64,000 nt of DNA, taken from the NCBI RefSeq assembly GCF_963667135.1, contig NZ_OY762974.1:1240001-1304000 (forward strand). The letters run 5' to 3'. The stretch is from an uncultured Macellibacteroides sp. Lineage in GTDB: Bacteria > Bacteroidota > Bacteroidia > Bacteroidales > Tannerellaceae. The notes beneath the pieces were generated by a model. It saw nothing but the letters and a program-made list of their open reading frames with translations. It searched no databases and was not told the origin of the DNA. Positions 28,567 to 38,755 of the stretch are shown here, one piece after another (the first letter of the stretch is position 1; every line of letters begins with the position of its first letter). The translations under genes were made by a program, and so were the position numbers.

Positions 28567-29478
28567 ATGACAAAGCAATCAGGTAAAGATATTATTAGCA
28601 GATATCATACATATATACGTCTGGAAAAGTCATTATCTCAAAATTCCGTAGACGCTTATTTAAGCGATTTAGATAAATTAGTGCGGTTTACAAGCAGCGA
28701 AGGTATCGATATTAAATCAATTACGTACAATGACCTTCAACAGTTTGTTGCACAACTTCACGATATCGGCATTCATCCCCGCTCGCAGGCCAGGATAATT
28801 TCAGGCATCAAATCCTTCTATCGTTTTTTATTGATAGACGATTATATAACAACTGATCCTACCGAATTGTTGGAGTCTCCCAAAATTGGGCTGAAACTAC
28901 CTGAAGTGCTAACAATCAACGAAATAAACGCCATCCTCGACAGCATTGACCTGTCTGTTTCTGAAGGGCAACGTAACCGTGCCATGCTGGAAGTTTTATA
29001 TAGTTGTGGACTTCGGGTTTCGGAGCTTACCAATTTACGTTACCCAGATATTTACTTTGACGAATCGTTTATAAGAGTGGAAGGGAAAGGGAGCAAACAA
29101 CGGCTGGTTCCCATTTCAGATTTGGCCCTTAAAGAGATTCGATTATATCTGCTAGACAGAAACACGGTTAAAATAAAAAAAGGATATGAAGATTTCCTGT
29201 TTCTTAGTCGCAGGGGAACAGGCCTGTCACGCATAATGATCTTCCATATTATAAAGGAACTGGCAGAAAAAGCGGGTATTACAAAAAACATAAGTCCACA
29301 TACTTTCCGCCACTCTTTTGCCACACATTTGCTTGAAGGCGGGGCAAACCTGCGGGCTATTCAACTAATGCTGGGACACGAGAAAATAACAACAACTGAA
29401 ATCTACACTCACATAGACCGTGAATTTCTACGAAACGAAATTCTTTTTCATCACCCACGAAGCATTAGAAAAACTTAA
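28567..29478 (+). CDS. xerD: Tyrosine recombinase XerD
   Basis: A 303-residue site-specific recombinase. The N-terminal SAM-like core-binding domain (about 1-95, LEKSLSQNSVDAYLSDLDKL) is followed by the catalytic domain: first Arg in YSCGLRVSELTNLRY, HTFRHSFATHLLEGG with His and Arg, MLGHEKITTTEIYTHI with the second His and the nucleophile Tyr. Its length, completeness and lack of nearby att sites or phage genes point to the chromosome dimer-resolution enzyme rather than a mobile-element integrase. Confidence 0.93.
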   Translation: MTKQSGKDIISRYHTYIRLEKSLSQNSVDAYLSDLDKLVRFTSSEGIDIKSITYNDLQQFVAQLHDIGIHPRSQARIISGIKSFYRFLLIDDYITTDPTELLESPKIGLKLPEVLTINEINAILDSIDLSVSEGQRNRAMLEVLYSCGLRVSELTNLRYPDIYFDESFIRVEGKGSKQRLVPISDLALKEIRLYLLDRNTVKIKKGYEDFLFLSRRGTGLSRIMIFHIIKELAEKAGITKNISPHTFRHSFATHLLEGGANLRAIQLMLGHEKITTTEIYTHIDREFLRNEILFHHPRSIRKT

Positions 29479-29602
29479 ATAACCAACTTTTATACCCACT
29501 TCAAATAATACTCTTTAATGGATTTTTAATAAAAAAAGACAAAAACCTCCTTGAGATAAATCAATTAACAAATTATTATGTGTATGTTTGCGTGCATAAA
29601 GT

Positions 29603-31879
29603 ATGAAAACAAATATTGTTGCCTTAGTATTCGCTCTACTTTGCCTCTCAGGTAAAGCAGGAGCACAAATCAGCCATGGAGGAGCACCTCTTCCTTTGAC
29701 TACCCTAAAAAGTAGTTCTGCTGACAAATTTGTGGAGATGCCGGCGTTCGACGTGGCAGAAGAACTTCGTATTGACTCCCTAAACGAGAGCGATTTTCGA
29801 AGCGGGTATAGGTTTGCTTATAAATTCATGACTTCTTTGAATATAAAGAACGCAGGTACCTCTTTTACTTTGGCTGATGGAACTAAAGTCTGGAGATTAG
29901 GAATCCGGTCAGCTGATGCACTTTCTATTAATGTCCTTTTTTCAGAATATGAACTTCCTAAAGGTGGACAGGTGTTTCTGTACAATCCCGGTCAAACCCA
30001 GATTCTGGGCTCCTTTACTCATTTAAACAATTCAAAGCTGAATATACTTCCTGTTTCGCCGGTAATGGGAGACGAATTAATTATTGAATATCAGGAACCG
30101 GCTAATGCGGAGTTTTCGGGACGGCTTGTTGTTGGAGAAGTGAATCACGCTTACAGAGAATTAAGGGGTGACGAACCAAGGGCCAATACCGGTTCATATT
30201 ATTGCATGGATAATCTTGTGTGCGATCCAAATTATGATAATCAATACGAAGAAGTAGGTCGCAGCGTTGTGATGCTAATGATCGACGGAACGATAGCTTG
30301 CTCCGGCACTTTAGTAAACAATACGGAAAACGACGGAGTACCCTACTTGCTTACAGCATCTCATTGCCTTAACAATAAATTTAAAGTCACAAATCCCGAC
30401 TATGCAAAGGTAGCCGGAAGCATTGTTTGTTACTTTAATTACAACAGTCCGATTTGCAGTACTGCCTTAAGAGGAACTGAAGAGCAATCCATGGCTTCGG
30501 CCATCCCTTGCGCAATTAATGAAAAAACTGATTTAGCTCTTCTGGCTTTAATGGAAATCCCGCCCGTATATTACCGACCTTACTACGCAGGATGGAATGC
30601 CAAAGATGCAGGAATATCACCCTACAGTGCAATACATCACCCCGGAGGATCCGTTAAAAGAATAAATAAATATTCCGGAGAATTATCTCTTGCTTCGTTT
30701 TCTATTACTGGCGCTGACTTCATTGAAAACGGTCACTGGCATATACCAAGATGGAGCGACGGATCAACAGCAACTGGTTCATCGGGCTCACCTCTATTCG
30801 ATGCCGAAGATATGATTGTAGGAGCTCTTTCGGGTGGAAGTTCATACTGTATGACCATTCCGGGATCTCCTATATTTAAAGGACCGATTAACGACTATTA
30901 TTATGCGCTTAAGGAATCATGGAATCCTGACACAACCGAAACATTAAGACTTCGTTACTGGCTGAATCCGCGAGGAACCATACAGAATACAAGTTACGGA
31001 CTTGATCCTTACAGTGATTCAACATGTATCCGGCTTAGCAATTTTACTGCTAACGGGAACAGGGACAATATAGAGGCCTTAAAGATTGCGCTACCGGACT
31101 CGGGGTATGTATTTGGTACAAATTCAACAAATACAGAAAGCTTTGCTGAGGGTTACTCTATCCCTGGACAATTTGCCCGGGTTTACGGAACTTTCCTTGT
31201 AACCCCCGCTGCTATCGGCGACTGGACAAACAGTAAGGTTACGCTAGCTGTTTATAGTGGAAACGGAAAACCAGAAAGATTAATTCATACGCAGGTATTT
31301 AAACCCAAATACACCAATTATAACACAGAATCGTTGTCATTCGATGAAACCGACAAACCTCTTAACCGGGATATGGAAACATTTGTTCCATTTACTTCGG
31401 ATGTAGTTGTTGAAAATGAATTTTACATTTCCTATACTATAGAGAATGCACAGGGAGATACATTTGCTATATATAACCTGAAATCAGGAAAAACAGCCCG
31501 TAATACAGCCTGGATTAAACGTCAGAGAGTATGGGAGGCTGCTTCAAACGTGGTTGATTTTTCTACTTCCCTGTTTATTGATCCCGTTATTCAATACATT
31601 TCGGATCCAGACGACCTGCCAACAGGAATTAAACCTGAAGACATCAATCCTGCGATCCAGGTATTCACGAGTATGGACCGGAAGCAGTTATACATTGTCG
31701 CAACAGGAAATACTGAATCGGTCCATGTAAATCTGCTATCAGCATCTGGCAAAATGATTCAAAGCAATATTTATCATTCCGACAATATCACTATGCCTCT
31801 AAACGATCTTGCTTCGGGTATCTACGTTGTACAGGTTCGAATTGGGAAAAAACAATTTTCAAAGAAAATAGTTCTTTAA
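29603..31879 (+). CDS. T9SS-exported trypsin-like serine protease (lysyl endopeptidase-like)
   Basis: A 758-residue secreted protein with signal peptide MKTNIVALVFALLCLSGKAGAQ. A prosequence-like region (25-195) precedes the catalytic domain. The triad is His254 in YLLTASHCLNN, Asp310 in EKTDLALLAL and Ser396 in TGSSGSPLFD. The 56- and 86-residue spacings resemble Achromobacter-type lysyl endopeptidases. The last ~75 residues (IQVFTSMDRKQLYIVA, LASGIYVVQVRIGKKQFSKKIVL) are a type A T9SS C-terminal sorting domain, so this protein is a probable client of the secretion system encoded at 16363-22478. Cysteines are numerous for a Bacteroidota protein, as usual in exported proteases. Confidence 0.92.
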   Translation: MKTNIVALVFALLCLSGKAGAQISHGGAPLPLTTLKSSSADKFVEMPAFDVAEELRIDSLNESDFRSGYRFAYKFMTSLNIKNAGTSFTLADGTKVWRLGIRSADALSINVLFSEYELPKGGQVFLYNPGQTQILGSFTHLNNSKLNILPVSPVMGDELIIEYQEPANAEFSGRLVVGEVNHAYRELRGDEPRANTGSYYCMDNLVCDPNYDNQYEEVGRSVVMLMIDGTIACSGTLVNNTENDGVPYLLTASHCLNNKFKVTNPDYAKVAGSIVCYFNYNSPICSTALRGTEEQSMASAIPCAINEKTDLALLALMEIPPVYYRPYYAGWNAKDAGISPYSAIHHPGGSVKRINKYSGELSLASFSITGADFIENGHWHIPRWSDGSTATGSSGSPLFDAEDMIVGALSGGSSYCMTIPGSPIFKGPINDYYYALKESWNPDTTETLRLRYWLNPRGTIQNTSYGLDPYSDSTCIRLSNFTANGNRDNIEALKIALPDSGYVFGTNSTNTESFAEGYSIPGQFARVYGTFLVTPAAIGDWTNSKVTLAVYSGNGKPERLIHTQVFKPKYTNYNTESLSFDETDKPLNRDMETFVPFTSDVVVENEFYISYTIENAQGDTFAIYNLKSGKTARNTAWIKRQRVWEAASNVVDFSTSLFIDPVIQYISDPDDLPTGIKPEDINPAIQVFTSMDRKQLYIVATGNTESVHVNLLSASGKMIQSNIYHSDNITMPLNDLASGIYVVQVRIGKKQFSKKIVL

Positions 31880-32185
31880 TCTTAATTTTAGATCAATAAA
31901 GTCGAATTAGGCGCTTGGTCTAAAAAAAAATGCGTAAATTGTGCATGAAAAATATATATGAAAAGAGCTCTACTATTTATTCTGATTATCCAATCAGATA
32001 TAAATACATCTTTTTAATAATTTAAACATGGCAAACTTTCATTAATAAGTATTAAATTAATGACATTTTCTGGTCAGTTTCTTATACATCCACAAAATAA
32101 TACTTTAGTTTTGCAGGATGATGGAGATAGGCCAAAGAGTAGAGAATATAAATACTGAAATATTATTTTAAACTTACATCAAATT
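31880..32185 (+). other. Leader region of the OmpA/TPR lipoprotein gene
   Basis: About 300 bp of AT-rich DNA without a gene. A -7-like box TAGTTTTG is at 32106-32113, about 70 bp before the start at 32186. No clear -33 TTG is at standard spacing and no strong hairpin was noticed. The long leader may hold control elements for what looks like a highly expressed gene. Confidence 0.4.
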
Positions 32186-33877
32186 ATGAACAAAAAGTTT
32201 TTCTTGCCATTTTTTATTTTGGCAACAATTGTAACCTTTTCTTCTTGCTCAAGCAAGTTGAAACCGTTAGCTGAGCAGTACATTAAAGCCGAACCGCAGC
32301 CACTTGAAGCTATCGGAGGTAAAGTTCCTGTAACTATCAACGCTACATTCCCTGCAAAATGGTTTAACAAGAACGCTGTTGTAACCGTAACTCCGGTTTT
32401 GAGATATGAAGGTGGCGAAGCCTGGGGCACAGCTTACACATATCAAGGTGAAAAAGTAAATGGTAACAATCAGGTAATTCCTCAGACAGCAGGAGCCAAC
32501 GTTACTATGAAATCTTCTTTCACATACAAACCTGAAATGAAGAAATCAGAACTTTATCTGACTTTCGAAGCTAAAATCAAGAACAAAAAAGTAGCTTTAC
32601 CTGATATCAAAATCGGTGAAGGCGTTATCGCAACATCAGCTTTGGCTGACGCTGGTACTGCAACTCCTGCTTTAGCTGCTGATAAATTCCAACGCATCAT
32701 TAAAGAAGCTCACAATGCAAACATCATGTTCCTTATCCAACAAGCTGAACTTCGTTCAAAAGAATTGAAGAAAGGCGAACTTGCAGACTGGAAAGATCTT
32801 GTTAAAAATGCAGACGAAGCTCCTAACCAAAATGTTGCCATCGAAATTTCAGCTTATGCTTCTCCAGACGGAGGTCTTGATCTGAATACAGGTCTTGCTG
32901 AAAAACGTGAAAAGAATACTTCAAAATATCTTGCAAAAGAATTGAAGAAACAAAAGATTGATGCTCCGGTTGACGCTCGTTACACAGCAGAAGACTGGGA
33001 AGGCTTCAAGGAATTAGTTTCTAATTCAAGTCTTCAGGACAAAGATCTTGTTCTTCGTGTTCTTTCTATGTACAACGATCCTGAACAAAGAGAAAAAGAA
33101 ATCAAAAACATCTCTGCTGTATACAGCAACCTTGCTGACGAAATCCTTCCTCAGTTACGTCGTTCTCGTTTGACAGCCAATATCGAAATCATTGGCAAAT
33201 CTGACGACGAAATTGCTGCTTTGGCTTCAAGTGATGCAAAAGCTCTTACAGTAGAAGAACTTCTTTATGCTGGTGCTTTAGCTAAAACAACTGCAGAAAA
33301 AGAAGCTATCTACAAAAAGGCTGTTGAATTGTATCCTAACGACTACCGTACATACAATAACGTAGGTATGATCAACTTCCTGAACAACGATTTAGCTGGT
33401 GCTGAAGCTATGTTTAACAAAGCTAATTCAGTTAAAGCTAACAACGAATCGAACATGAACTTAGGTTTGATCGCTTTGACAAAGGGTGACCAGGCAAAAG
33501 CAGAACAACTATTCGGTAGTGCAGCTGGTGTAAATGAACTAAGCGAAGCTCTTGGTGTTCTTTATCTTGAAAAGGGAGAATACGCTAAGGCTGTTAACTC
33601 ATTCGGTGCTACAAAGAGCAACAATGCTGCTTTAGCACAGATCCTTGTTAAGGATTACAGCAAAGCTCAACAAACTTTGGATGGTGTTGCTAACGCAGAC
33701 GCTACAACAGACTATTTGAAAGCTGTTGTTGCTGCCCGCACAAACAATGCTACCGGAGTTATCAGCAACTTGAAATCTTCTATTGCAAAAGATAAGGCTA
33801 TGGCTGCTGAAGCTGTTAAGGATCTTGAATTTGCAAAGTATGCTTCTGATGCTGCATTTTCTGCTTTAGTTAAGTAA
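32186..33877 (+). CDS. OmpA-like/TPR outer-membrane lipoprotein
   Basis: A 563-residue lipoprotein (MNKKFFLPFFILATIVTFSSC). After an N-terminal beta-rich domain (25-150), residues about 165-330 resemble an OmpA-type peptidoglycan-binding domain (NVAIEISAYASPDGGLDLNTGLAEKREKNTSKYL). The C-terminal half holds TPR repeats (YPNDYRTYNNVGMINFLNND, NESNMNLGLIALTKGDQAKA, LGVLYLEKGEYAKA). Codon use is strikingly biased (GCT, GTT, AAA/AAG, CTT, AAC), unlike its neighbours, which suggests very high expression. A terminator follows 26 bp after the stop. The precise role is unknown; anchoring the envelope to the wall is a reasonable guess. Confidence 0.85.
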   Translation: MNKKFFLPFFILATIVTFSSCSSKLKPLAEQYIKAEPQPLEAIGGKVPVTINATFPAKWFNKNAVVTVTPVLRYEGGEAWGTAYTYQGEKVNGNNQVIPQTAGANVTMKSSFTYKPEMKKSELYLTFEAKIKNKKVALPDIKIGEGVIATSALADAGTATPALAADKFQRIIKEAHNANIMFLIQQAELRSKELKKGELADWKDLVKNADEAPNQNVAIEISAYASPDGGLDLNTGLAEKREKNTSKYLAKELKKQKIDAPVDARYTAEDWEGFKELVSNSSLQDKDLVLRVLSMYNDPEQREKEIKNISAVYSNLADEILPQLRRSRLTANIEIIGKSDDEIAALASSDAKALTVEELLYAGALAKTTAEKEAIYKKAVELYPNDYRTYNNVGMINFLNNDLAGAEAMFNKANSVKANNESNMNLGLIALTKGDQAKAEQLFGSAAGVNELSEALGVLYLEKGEYAKAVNSFGATKSNNAALAQILVKDYSKAQQTLDGVANADATTDYLKAVVAARTNNATGVISNLKSSIAKDKAMAAEAVKDLEFAKYASDAAFSALVK

Positions 33878-33903
33878 TAAGATCAGATCTTATTTAATAT
33901 AGG

Positions 33904-33939
33904 AGATGCCTCAAGCTTTGCTTGGGGCATCTTTGTTTT
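33904..33939 (+). terminator. Rho-independent terminator after the OmpA/TPR gene
   Basis: AGATGCCTCAAGC pairs with GCTTGGGGCATCT around TTT (one G-U), followed by TTGTTTT. The next gene is convergent and ends 10 bp beyond. Confidence 0.85.
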
Positions 33940-33948
33940 ATGCAGTAA

Positions 33949-36288
33949 TTAATCCACTTTTATATCTTTATGTAATGTAAAAGGAGTTCCTTTCGACGTG
34001 ACTCCCTCTACAATTAGCTGATATGAACCAGAAGCGGAAGGCAGTTTGATAGTCTGAATATCGTCCTTTGTTACTGGAACAAAACGGAAGGTTGTTTTTT
34101 CCGCCAAATCGCTCAATCCAATTGGGGTATAATGTATCCCTTTCGAAACAAATGGTGGTTCTTTATAACCTTTGGTTTTAATAGATACAACACCATTAAA
34201 CGCAAAAGAGGTATACTTCAACGCCTGACTAGGTGTAAGACGCTCTATTGATTCCAATTGGCCGGGGACCAAGGTTCTAAGAGCATGATCTGTATTAACC
34301 AGCAAACCATCTACAAGTAACGCCATCTCACCTTGACCACCTAATTTTGAAACTCCTCGTGTGGTTACTAATATATAATAACAATTTTCAGTAGGAACAG
34401 GTGATACCATTTCTGTGACGCCAGATCCTCTATCCACATCATTATCCGGACAAATTAATTTTAACTTCACCCCGATAAGTCGGTCGAAATAGGAAACAAT
34501 ATCGGGATAAGGAGGATTATCAAAAATCTCAGGACCTATAAAATTATGATGATAGAATTCCTTGGTAGGCAATTGCTTCTGCTTAATTCTGGCAGCCACC
34601 TGAATTTCAGGAATGCGGTAAACTTCACTTTTGTTATTATCGTAATAATAATCAAACTTTCCAGCAAAGGTATAACTTGTATGGGTATCCGAAATATATT
34701 TTTCCTTGTTTAATGTGTGCATAGCAAGTATTTTTTCGAGAGGATTTACTATCGACGGAAAAGATTCGTTATCGGGAACAACGGTTAAATCAATGCACTT
34801 ACCCTTTTCATTATAACCTTGTAGAAAAAAGGTATTACCTTCCACAAAATCATCCACCCCCAATGTAAAAGATCCGTTGTCTTTTATGGGAACATCATAG
34901 GTAAATCCTGTTTCATTATTGATGGCTACAACACTTCCTTTTGTTAACACTTTACCATTCTCTTTCATAATTTTACCGGAAAGCGACAAAACCTCCTCTG
35001 GGGGATAAATATACTTAAATGAATCCGTCAAAGCCATTTCCCAAGGAAATCGCTTCCATCTACATGTATATAAATACCGTTCAAAGTCGTAAACGTAATC
35101 AGAACTGGCAGTCCCCAATAAAAGCGATGCATTACGAATCGGTCTTGAAACATCGGCCAACAGTAGCAACTCAGCGCAAATATCTGTTTTCCCCATCAAT
35201 GGCGTTTCCTCCAAAGCTGGCATCAACCTTGCAACTGCCCATATAAGACTGTCGGAATTTGAAATCCCAAAAGCGACAGATTCTCCCGGAGCATATATTT
35301 CTTTGTCATTTAACAGATTCAGACTCACTTGTTCGTTAGTACCTTGAATAAACACCAACCGTTCTGAAATAGGATTATTCTCCTTATCTGCCAAAACAAA
35401 CGAAGCCACACCGGCAGGATAACCAGAAAAATCTATTTTCCCTACAAATCCGGGATTGCTGATCAAGGTGTCTTGAATGCAAATCCCCCTGTAGAAAGCC
35501 AACAAGCGAAAAGGTTCGAAAAATTCACTTTGTTCCGAAAGAATACGATATCCTGCAACGTCCCTATTTACATAAACCTGTAGCGAAGGCTTATTACCTG
35601 CAGGAGGAAGAGGAAAAGAAACAGGGCCAGCTTCAGAGGTCATCCTCAACGCATATTTCATATCTTTTTCAACACAAAAACTAAGCATTCCCAGACCTGA
35701 GGTAGTAGTAGAAAAAACTGTTTTTAATGTATCTCCGGTCTCATTTGTTAGAAAAGCTGCTGCATGTACAGGTTGATTAGTCTCATCTTTCACTTCAAAA
35801 ACGATGTTCTGTAGTTTACCTGCAACAATATTTCCTCCCTCCGGAAAAAAGCTAACCGTATAATTTCCAGATGGAGTTGGTTTAATAAAAGGCTTTCCAA
35901 TCTGGACAGGTCGTATACAGAACGCACCTTCAGGGAAATTTCTCATTAAATTTGTATAGGCACGTATATAATACAGATCGTCTTTAAGTGTATAATCCAC
36001 GGGAATACGAGCATTAAAAACTCCGTCCGCACATTTAACCTTTTGGCGAATCAACACAGAATCCGTACGATTTGTTAATTCAATATTCAAATAATTACTA
36101 TAGGGAAACGGAGCCAAAGTATGGGCCTCCAGAACACAACCTGCAATATTCATTGTATCTCCGGGTTGATACAACTCTTTTTGGGCAACAACATAAATCT
36201 TTTCACTACGCAATACCGACCTTACCACTTGGCTATAGGCTAAAACAAAACCGAACATCGGTAAAATAATACAAATAAGTTTTTTCAT
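33949..36288 (-). CDS. Exported MG2-like protein with a TonB-plug-like C-terminal region
   Basis: A 779-residue protein from the ATG at 36288 (MKKLICIILPMFGFVLAYSQ, signal peptide). An upstream in-frame start at 36345 would bury the signal. The first ~120 residues look like a macroglobulin MG2 domain (EKIYVVAQKELYQPGDTMNI). Further beta-sandwich domains follow, including a carboxypeptidase-regulatory-like one (LSLSGKIMKENGKVLTKGSV). Residues about 600-740 resemble a SusC plug (MALLVDGLLVNTDH, LESIERLTPSQALKYTSFAFNGVVSIKTKG), but no barrel follows. Proteins of this sort are widespread in Bacteroidota and uncharacterised. It stands alone, convergent with the OmpA/TPR gene. Confidence 0.8.
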   Translation of the reverse strand: MKKLICIILPMFGFVLAYSQVVRSVLRSEKIYVVAQKELYQPGDTMNIAGCVLEAHTLAPFPYSNYLNIELTNRTDSVLIRQKVKCADGVFNARIPVDYTLKDDLYYIRAYTNLMRNFPEGAFCIRPVQIGKPFIKPTPSGNYTVSFFPEGGNIVAGKLQNIVFEVKDETNQPVHAAAFLTNETGDTLKTVFSTTTSGLGMLSFCVEKDMKYALRMTSEAGPVSFPLPPAGNKPSLQVYVNRDVAGYRILSEQSEFFEPFRLLAFYRGICIQDTLISNPGFVGKIDFSGYPAGVASFVLADKENNPISERLVFIQGTNEQVSLNLLNDKEIYAPGESVAFGISNSDSLIWAVARLMPALEETPLMGKTDICAELLLLADVSRPIRNASLLLGTASSDYVYDFERYLYTCRWKRFPWEMALTDSFKYIYPPEEVLSLSGKIMKENGKVLTKGSVVAINNETGFTYDVPIKDNGSFTLGVDDFVEGNTFFLQGYNEKGKCIDLTVVPDNESFPSIVNPLEKILAMHTLNKEKYISDTHTSYTFAGKFDYYYDNNKSEVYRIPEIQVAARIKQKQLPTKEFYHHNFIGPEIFDNPPYPDIVSYFDRLIGVKLKLICPDNDVDRGSGVTEMVSPVPTENCYYILVTTRGVSKLGGQGEMALLVDGLLVNTDHALRTLVPGQLESIERLTPSQALKYTSFAFNGVVSIKTKGYKEPPFVSKGIHYTPIGLSDLAEKTTFRFVPVTKDDIQTIKLPSASGSYQLIVEGVTSKGTPFTLHKDIKVD

Positions 36289-36420
36289 ATCCTTGGGCTT
36301 TTTATCTATAGGACTGGAGCGATTAGTAATAGTCCAAACATACATATTTAATTCTAATTACTACATAATTAACCCACAATTATTAATCATTAATTTAAAT
36401 AAGAATTACAAAAATGGAGA

Positions 36421-36457
36421 CAAAAAAAAACGTGGTTGTCAAATTAAATCTGACAAC
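36421..36457 (-). terminator. Rho-independent terminator of typA
   Basis: On the minus strand AACGTGGTTGTCA pairs with TGACAACCACGTT around an eight- to nine-base loop and runs into TTTTTTT. It lies 25 bp after the typA stop. Confidence 0.88.
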
Positions 36458-36482
36458 CACGTTTTAATATAGTAATGAACTA

Positions 36483-38279
36483 TTATCTGCTGTTACGCTT
36501 GCGTTCGTTTTCATCAAGAATAATCTTGCGAAGACGCATACTGTTAGGAGTAACTTCCACATATTCATCAGCTTTGATATACTCCAATGCATCTTCAAGA
36601 CTGAAAATAACCGGAGGAGCCAAGGAAACTTTATCATCAGAACCAGAAGCACGCATATTGGTAAGCTTCTTCGATTTAGTAACGTTTACTACCAAGTCGC
36701 CTTCTTTAGAATGTTCGCCTACAATCTGTCCGGCGTAAACTTCTTCCTGAGGGTAAACAAAGAAACGACCTCTGGACTGAAGGTTGTTAAGTGCATAAGC
36801 AAAAGCTGTTCCACCTTCCATAGCAATAATTCCACCATTGGCACGGCGATCGATATCTCCCTTCCAAGGCTGGAAATCAAGAAAGCGGTGAGCCATGATA
36901 GCTTCGCCGGCAGAAGCCGTAAGTACTGCATTATTCAAACCGATAATACCTCGTGAAGGAATAATAAATTGCAAGTGAATACGATCGTTCTTGCTCTCCA
37001 TCATCATCATTTCACCCTTACGCTTGGTTACCATATCAATGATACGGCTTGAAGACTCTTCGGGCAAGTTAATGGTAAGCTCTTCAATTGGTTCACATTT
37101 TACGCCGTCAATTTCTTTAATGATTACCTGTGGCTGACCAACCTGTAACTCATACCCTTCACGGCGCATGGTTTCGATAAGTACAGACAAGTGCAATACA
37201 CCACGACCGAATACCAACCATGCATCGGCAGAATCTGTTGACTCTACACGTAAAGCAAGATTCTTGTCAAGTTCTTTCTGCAAACGTTCGTAAATGTGAC
37301 GAGAAGTAACAAATTTACCATCTTTACCATAGAACGGCGAATTGTTAATGGTGAACAACATAGACATTGTTGGCTCGTCAATTGCGATTGTAGGTAAAGC
37401 TTCCGGATTAATAAAATCGGCAATAGTTTCACCAATTTCAAATCCTTCAATACCAATTACAGCACAAATATCACCCGATTTAACAGATTCCACTTTGCTG
37501 CGTCCAAGACCTTCAAATACGTTTACTTCCTTAATACGCGACTTAACCATTGTTCCGTCACGTTTGCAAAGCATCACATCCTGCCCCTCTCTTAATTCTC
37601 CGCGGTGCACGCGACCAACGGCAATACGACCAACGTATTTTGAGAAGTCCAGAGAAGTAATCAACATCTGCGGTGTACCTTCAAGCATTTCAGGTTCCGG
37701 GATGTATTCAATAATCGCATCAAGTAATGCGAAGATATCCTCTTTTGGTTCTTTCCAGTCGGTAGACATCCAGCCATTCTTAGCCGAACCGTAAATCGTT
37801 GGAAAATCCAACTGATCTTCAGTCGCATCCAGGCTGAACATTAAATCAAACACCATCTCCTGTACTTCGGAAGGACGACAGTTTGGCTTATCTACTTTGT
37901 TAACAACAACAATAGGCTTTAATCCAAGCTGGATTGCCTTCTGCAGAACAAAGCGGGTTTGAGGCATTGGGCCTTCAAAAGCATCAACCAACAATAAAAC
38001 ACCGTCGGCCATATTCAATACCCGTTCTACTTCGCCACCAAAATCGGCGTGTCCCGGAGTATCAATAATGTTGATCTTGTAATCTTTGTAGGTAATGGAT
38101 ACATTTTTAGAGAGAATCGTAATTCCTCTTTCACGTTCTAAATCGTTACTATCCAGAAACTGGTCTGGTTCAGCCTGTCCTTCGCGGAAAAGCTTACCTG
38201 CTAATAACATTTTGTCAACGAGCGTTGTTTTACCGTGATCCACGTGCGCGATAATCGCGATGTTTCTAATCTTTTGCAT
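36483..38279 (-). CDS. typA: Ribosome-associated GTPase TypA/BipA
   Basis: A 598-residue translational GTPase; the start at 38279 ([20 protein letters not shown]) gives the normal family length, while the longer frame to 38360 adds 27 non-conserved residues. G1 is [13 protein letters not shown]3 is [16 protein letters not shown] and G4 is [10 protein letters not shown]. The EF-G-like domains and the BipA-specific C-terminus ([18 protein letters not shown]) are complete. It acts on 50S assembly and stress growth. It diverges from rpsO. Confidence 0.97.
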   Translation of the reverse strand: MQKIRNIAIIAHVDHGKTTLVDKMLLAGKLFREGQAEPDQFLDSNDLERERGITILSKNVSITYKDYKINIIDTPGHADFGGEVERVLNMADGVLLLVDAFEGPMPQTRFVLQKAIQLGLKPIVVVNKVDKPNCRPSEVQEMVFDLMFSLDATEDQLDFPTIYGSAKNGWMSTDWKEPKEDIFALLDAIIEYIPEPEMLEGTPQMLITSLDFSKYVGRIAVGRVHRGELREGQDVMLCKRDGTMVKSRIKEVNVFEGLGRSKVESVKSGDICAVIGIEGFEIGETIADFINPEALPTIAIDEPTMSMLFTINNSPFYGKDGKFVTSRHIYERLQKELDKNLALRVESTDSADAWLVFGRGVLHLSVLIETMRREGYELQVGQPQVIIKEIDGVKCEPIEELTINLPEESSSRIIDMVTKRKGEMMMMESKNDRIHLQFIIPSRGIIGLNNAVLTASAGEAIMAHRFLDFQPWKGDIDRRANGGIIAMEGGTAFAYALNNLQSRGRFFVYPQEEVYAGQIVGEHSKEGDLVVNVTKSKKLTNMRASGSDDKVSLAPPVIFSLEDALEYIKADEYVEVTPNSMRLRKIILDENERKRNSR

Positions 38280-38349
38280 TGAGACTAATTTATTGGCTGC
38301 AAATTTACGACAAATTCCTTTCATATGAAAAAAAAGGAAAGTAAAAGTG

Positions 38350-38380
38350 TTGTCAATCAAAAAACTAATGGTTACCTTTG
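38350..38380 (+). promoter_or_regulatory. Bacteroidota-type promoter of rpsO
   Basis: TTG at 38350-38352 and TACCTTTG at 38373-38380 are separated by 20 bp. Transcription would start near 38387, 40 nt before the rpsO start. Confidence 0.65.
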
Positions 38381-38426
38381 CACACGCTTTAAAACAATAG
38401 TATTAATTTTTTAAAAGTAAGAATTC

Positions 38427-38696
38427 ATGTATTTAGATTCAGCTAAAAAAGCAGAACTTTTCGAAAAGTACGGAAAGTCTAACACAGACACCGGATCTGC
38501 AGAAAGCCAGATTGCACTTTTCTCTTTCCGTATTTCTCATTTAACAGAACACTTGAAAAAGAATCACAAAGATTATAGCACTTCAAGAGCTCTTAAAATG
38601 TTGGTAGGTAAACGTCGTCGTTTACTGGATTACCTAATAGCAAAAGATATCGAAAGATATCGTGCTATCATCAAAGAACTTGGTATCAGAAAATAA
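38427..38696 (+). CDS. rpsO: 30S ribosomal protein S15
   Basis: An 89-residue protein binding the central domain of 16S rRNA. It shows the family sequence DTGSAESQIALFSFRISHLTEHLKKNHKDY-type core (here starting at residue 21) and GKRRRLLDYLIAKD. Length is exact for the family. It is monocistronic, with its own promoter and a perfect terminator. Confidence 0.98.
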   Translation: MYLDSAKKAELFEKYGKSNTDTGSAESQIALFSFRISHLTEHLKKNHKDYSTSRALKMLVGKRRRLLDYLIAKDIERYRAIIKELGIRK

Positions 38697-38719
38697 GGAA
38701 AAATTCCTACGGAATAGTA

Positions 38720-38755
38720 AAGGGACCTCTTCAATTGAAGAGGTCCCTTTTTTAT
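38720..38755 (+). terminator. Rho-independent terminator of rpsO
   Basis: The stem formed by AAGGGACCTCTTCAA and TTGAAGAGGTCCCTT is a perfect 30-bp palindrome, 38721-38750, followed by TTTT. It starts 25 bp after the rpsO stop. Confidence 0.92.

Noticed and set aside
28567-29478. Tyrosine recombinase considered as an integrase marking a mobile element
   Set aside because: No adjacent tRNA, direct-repeat att sites, phage or conjugation genes; sequence and context fit housekeeping XerD.
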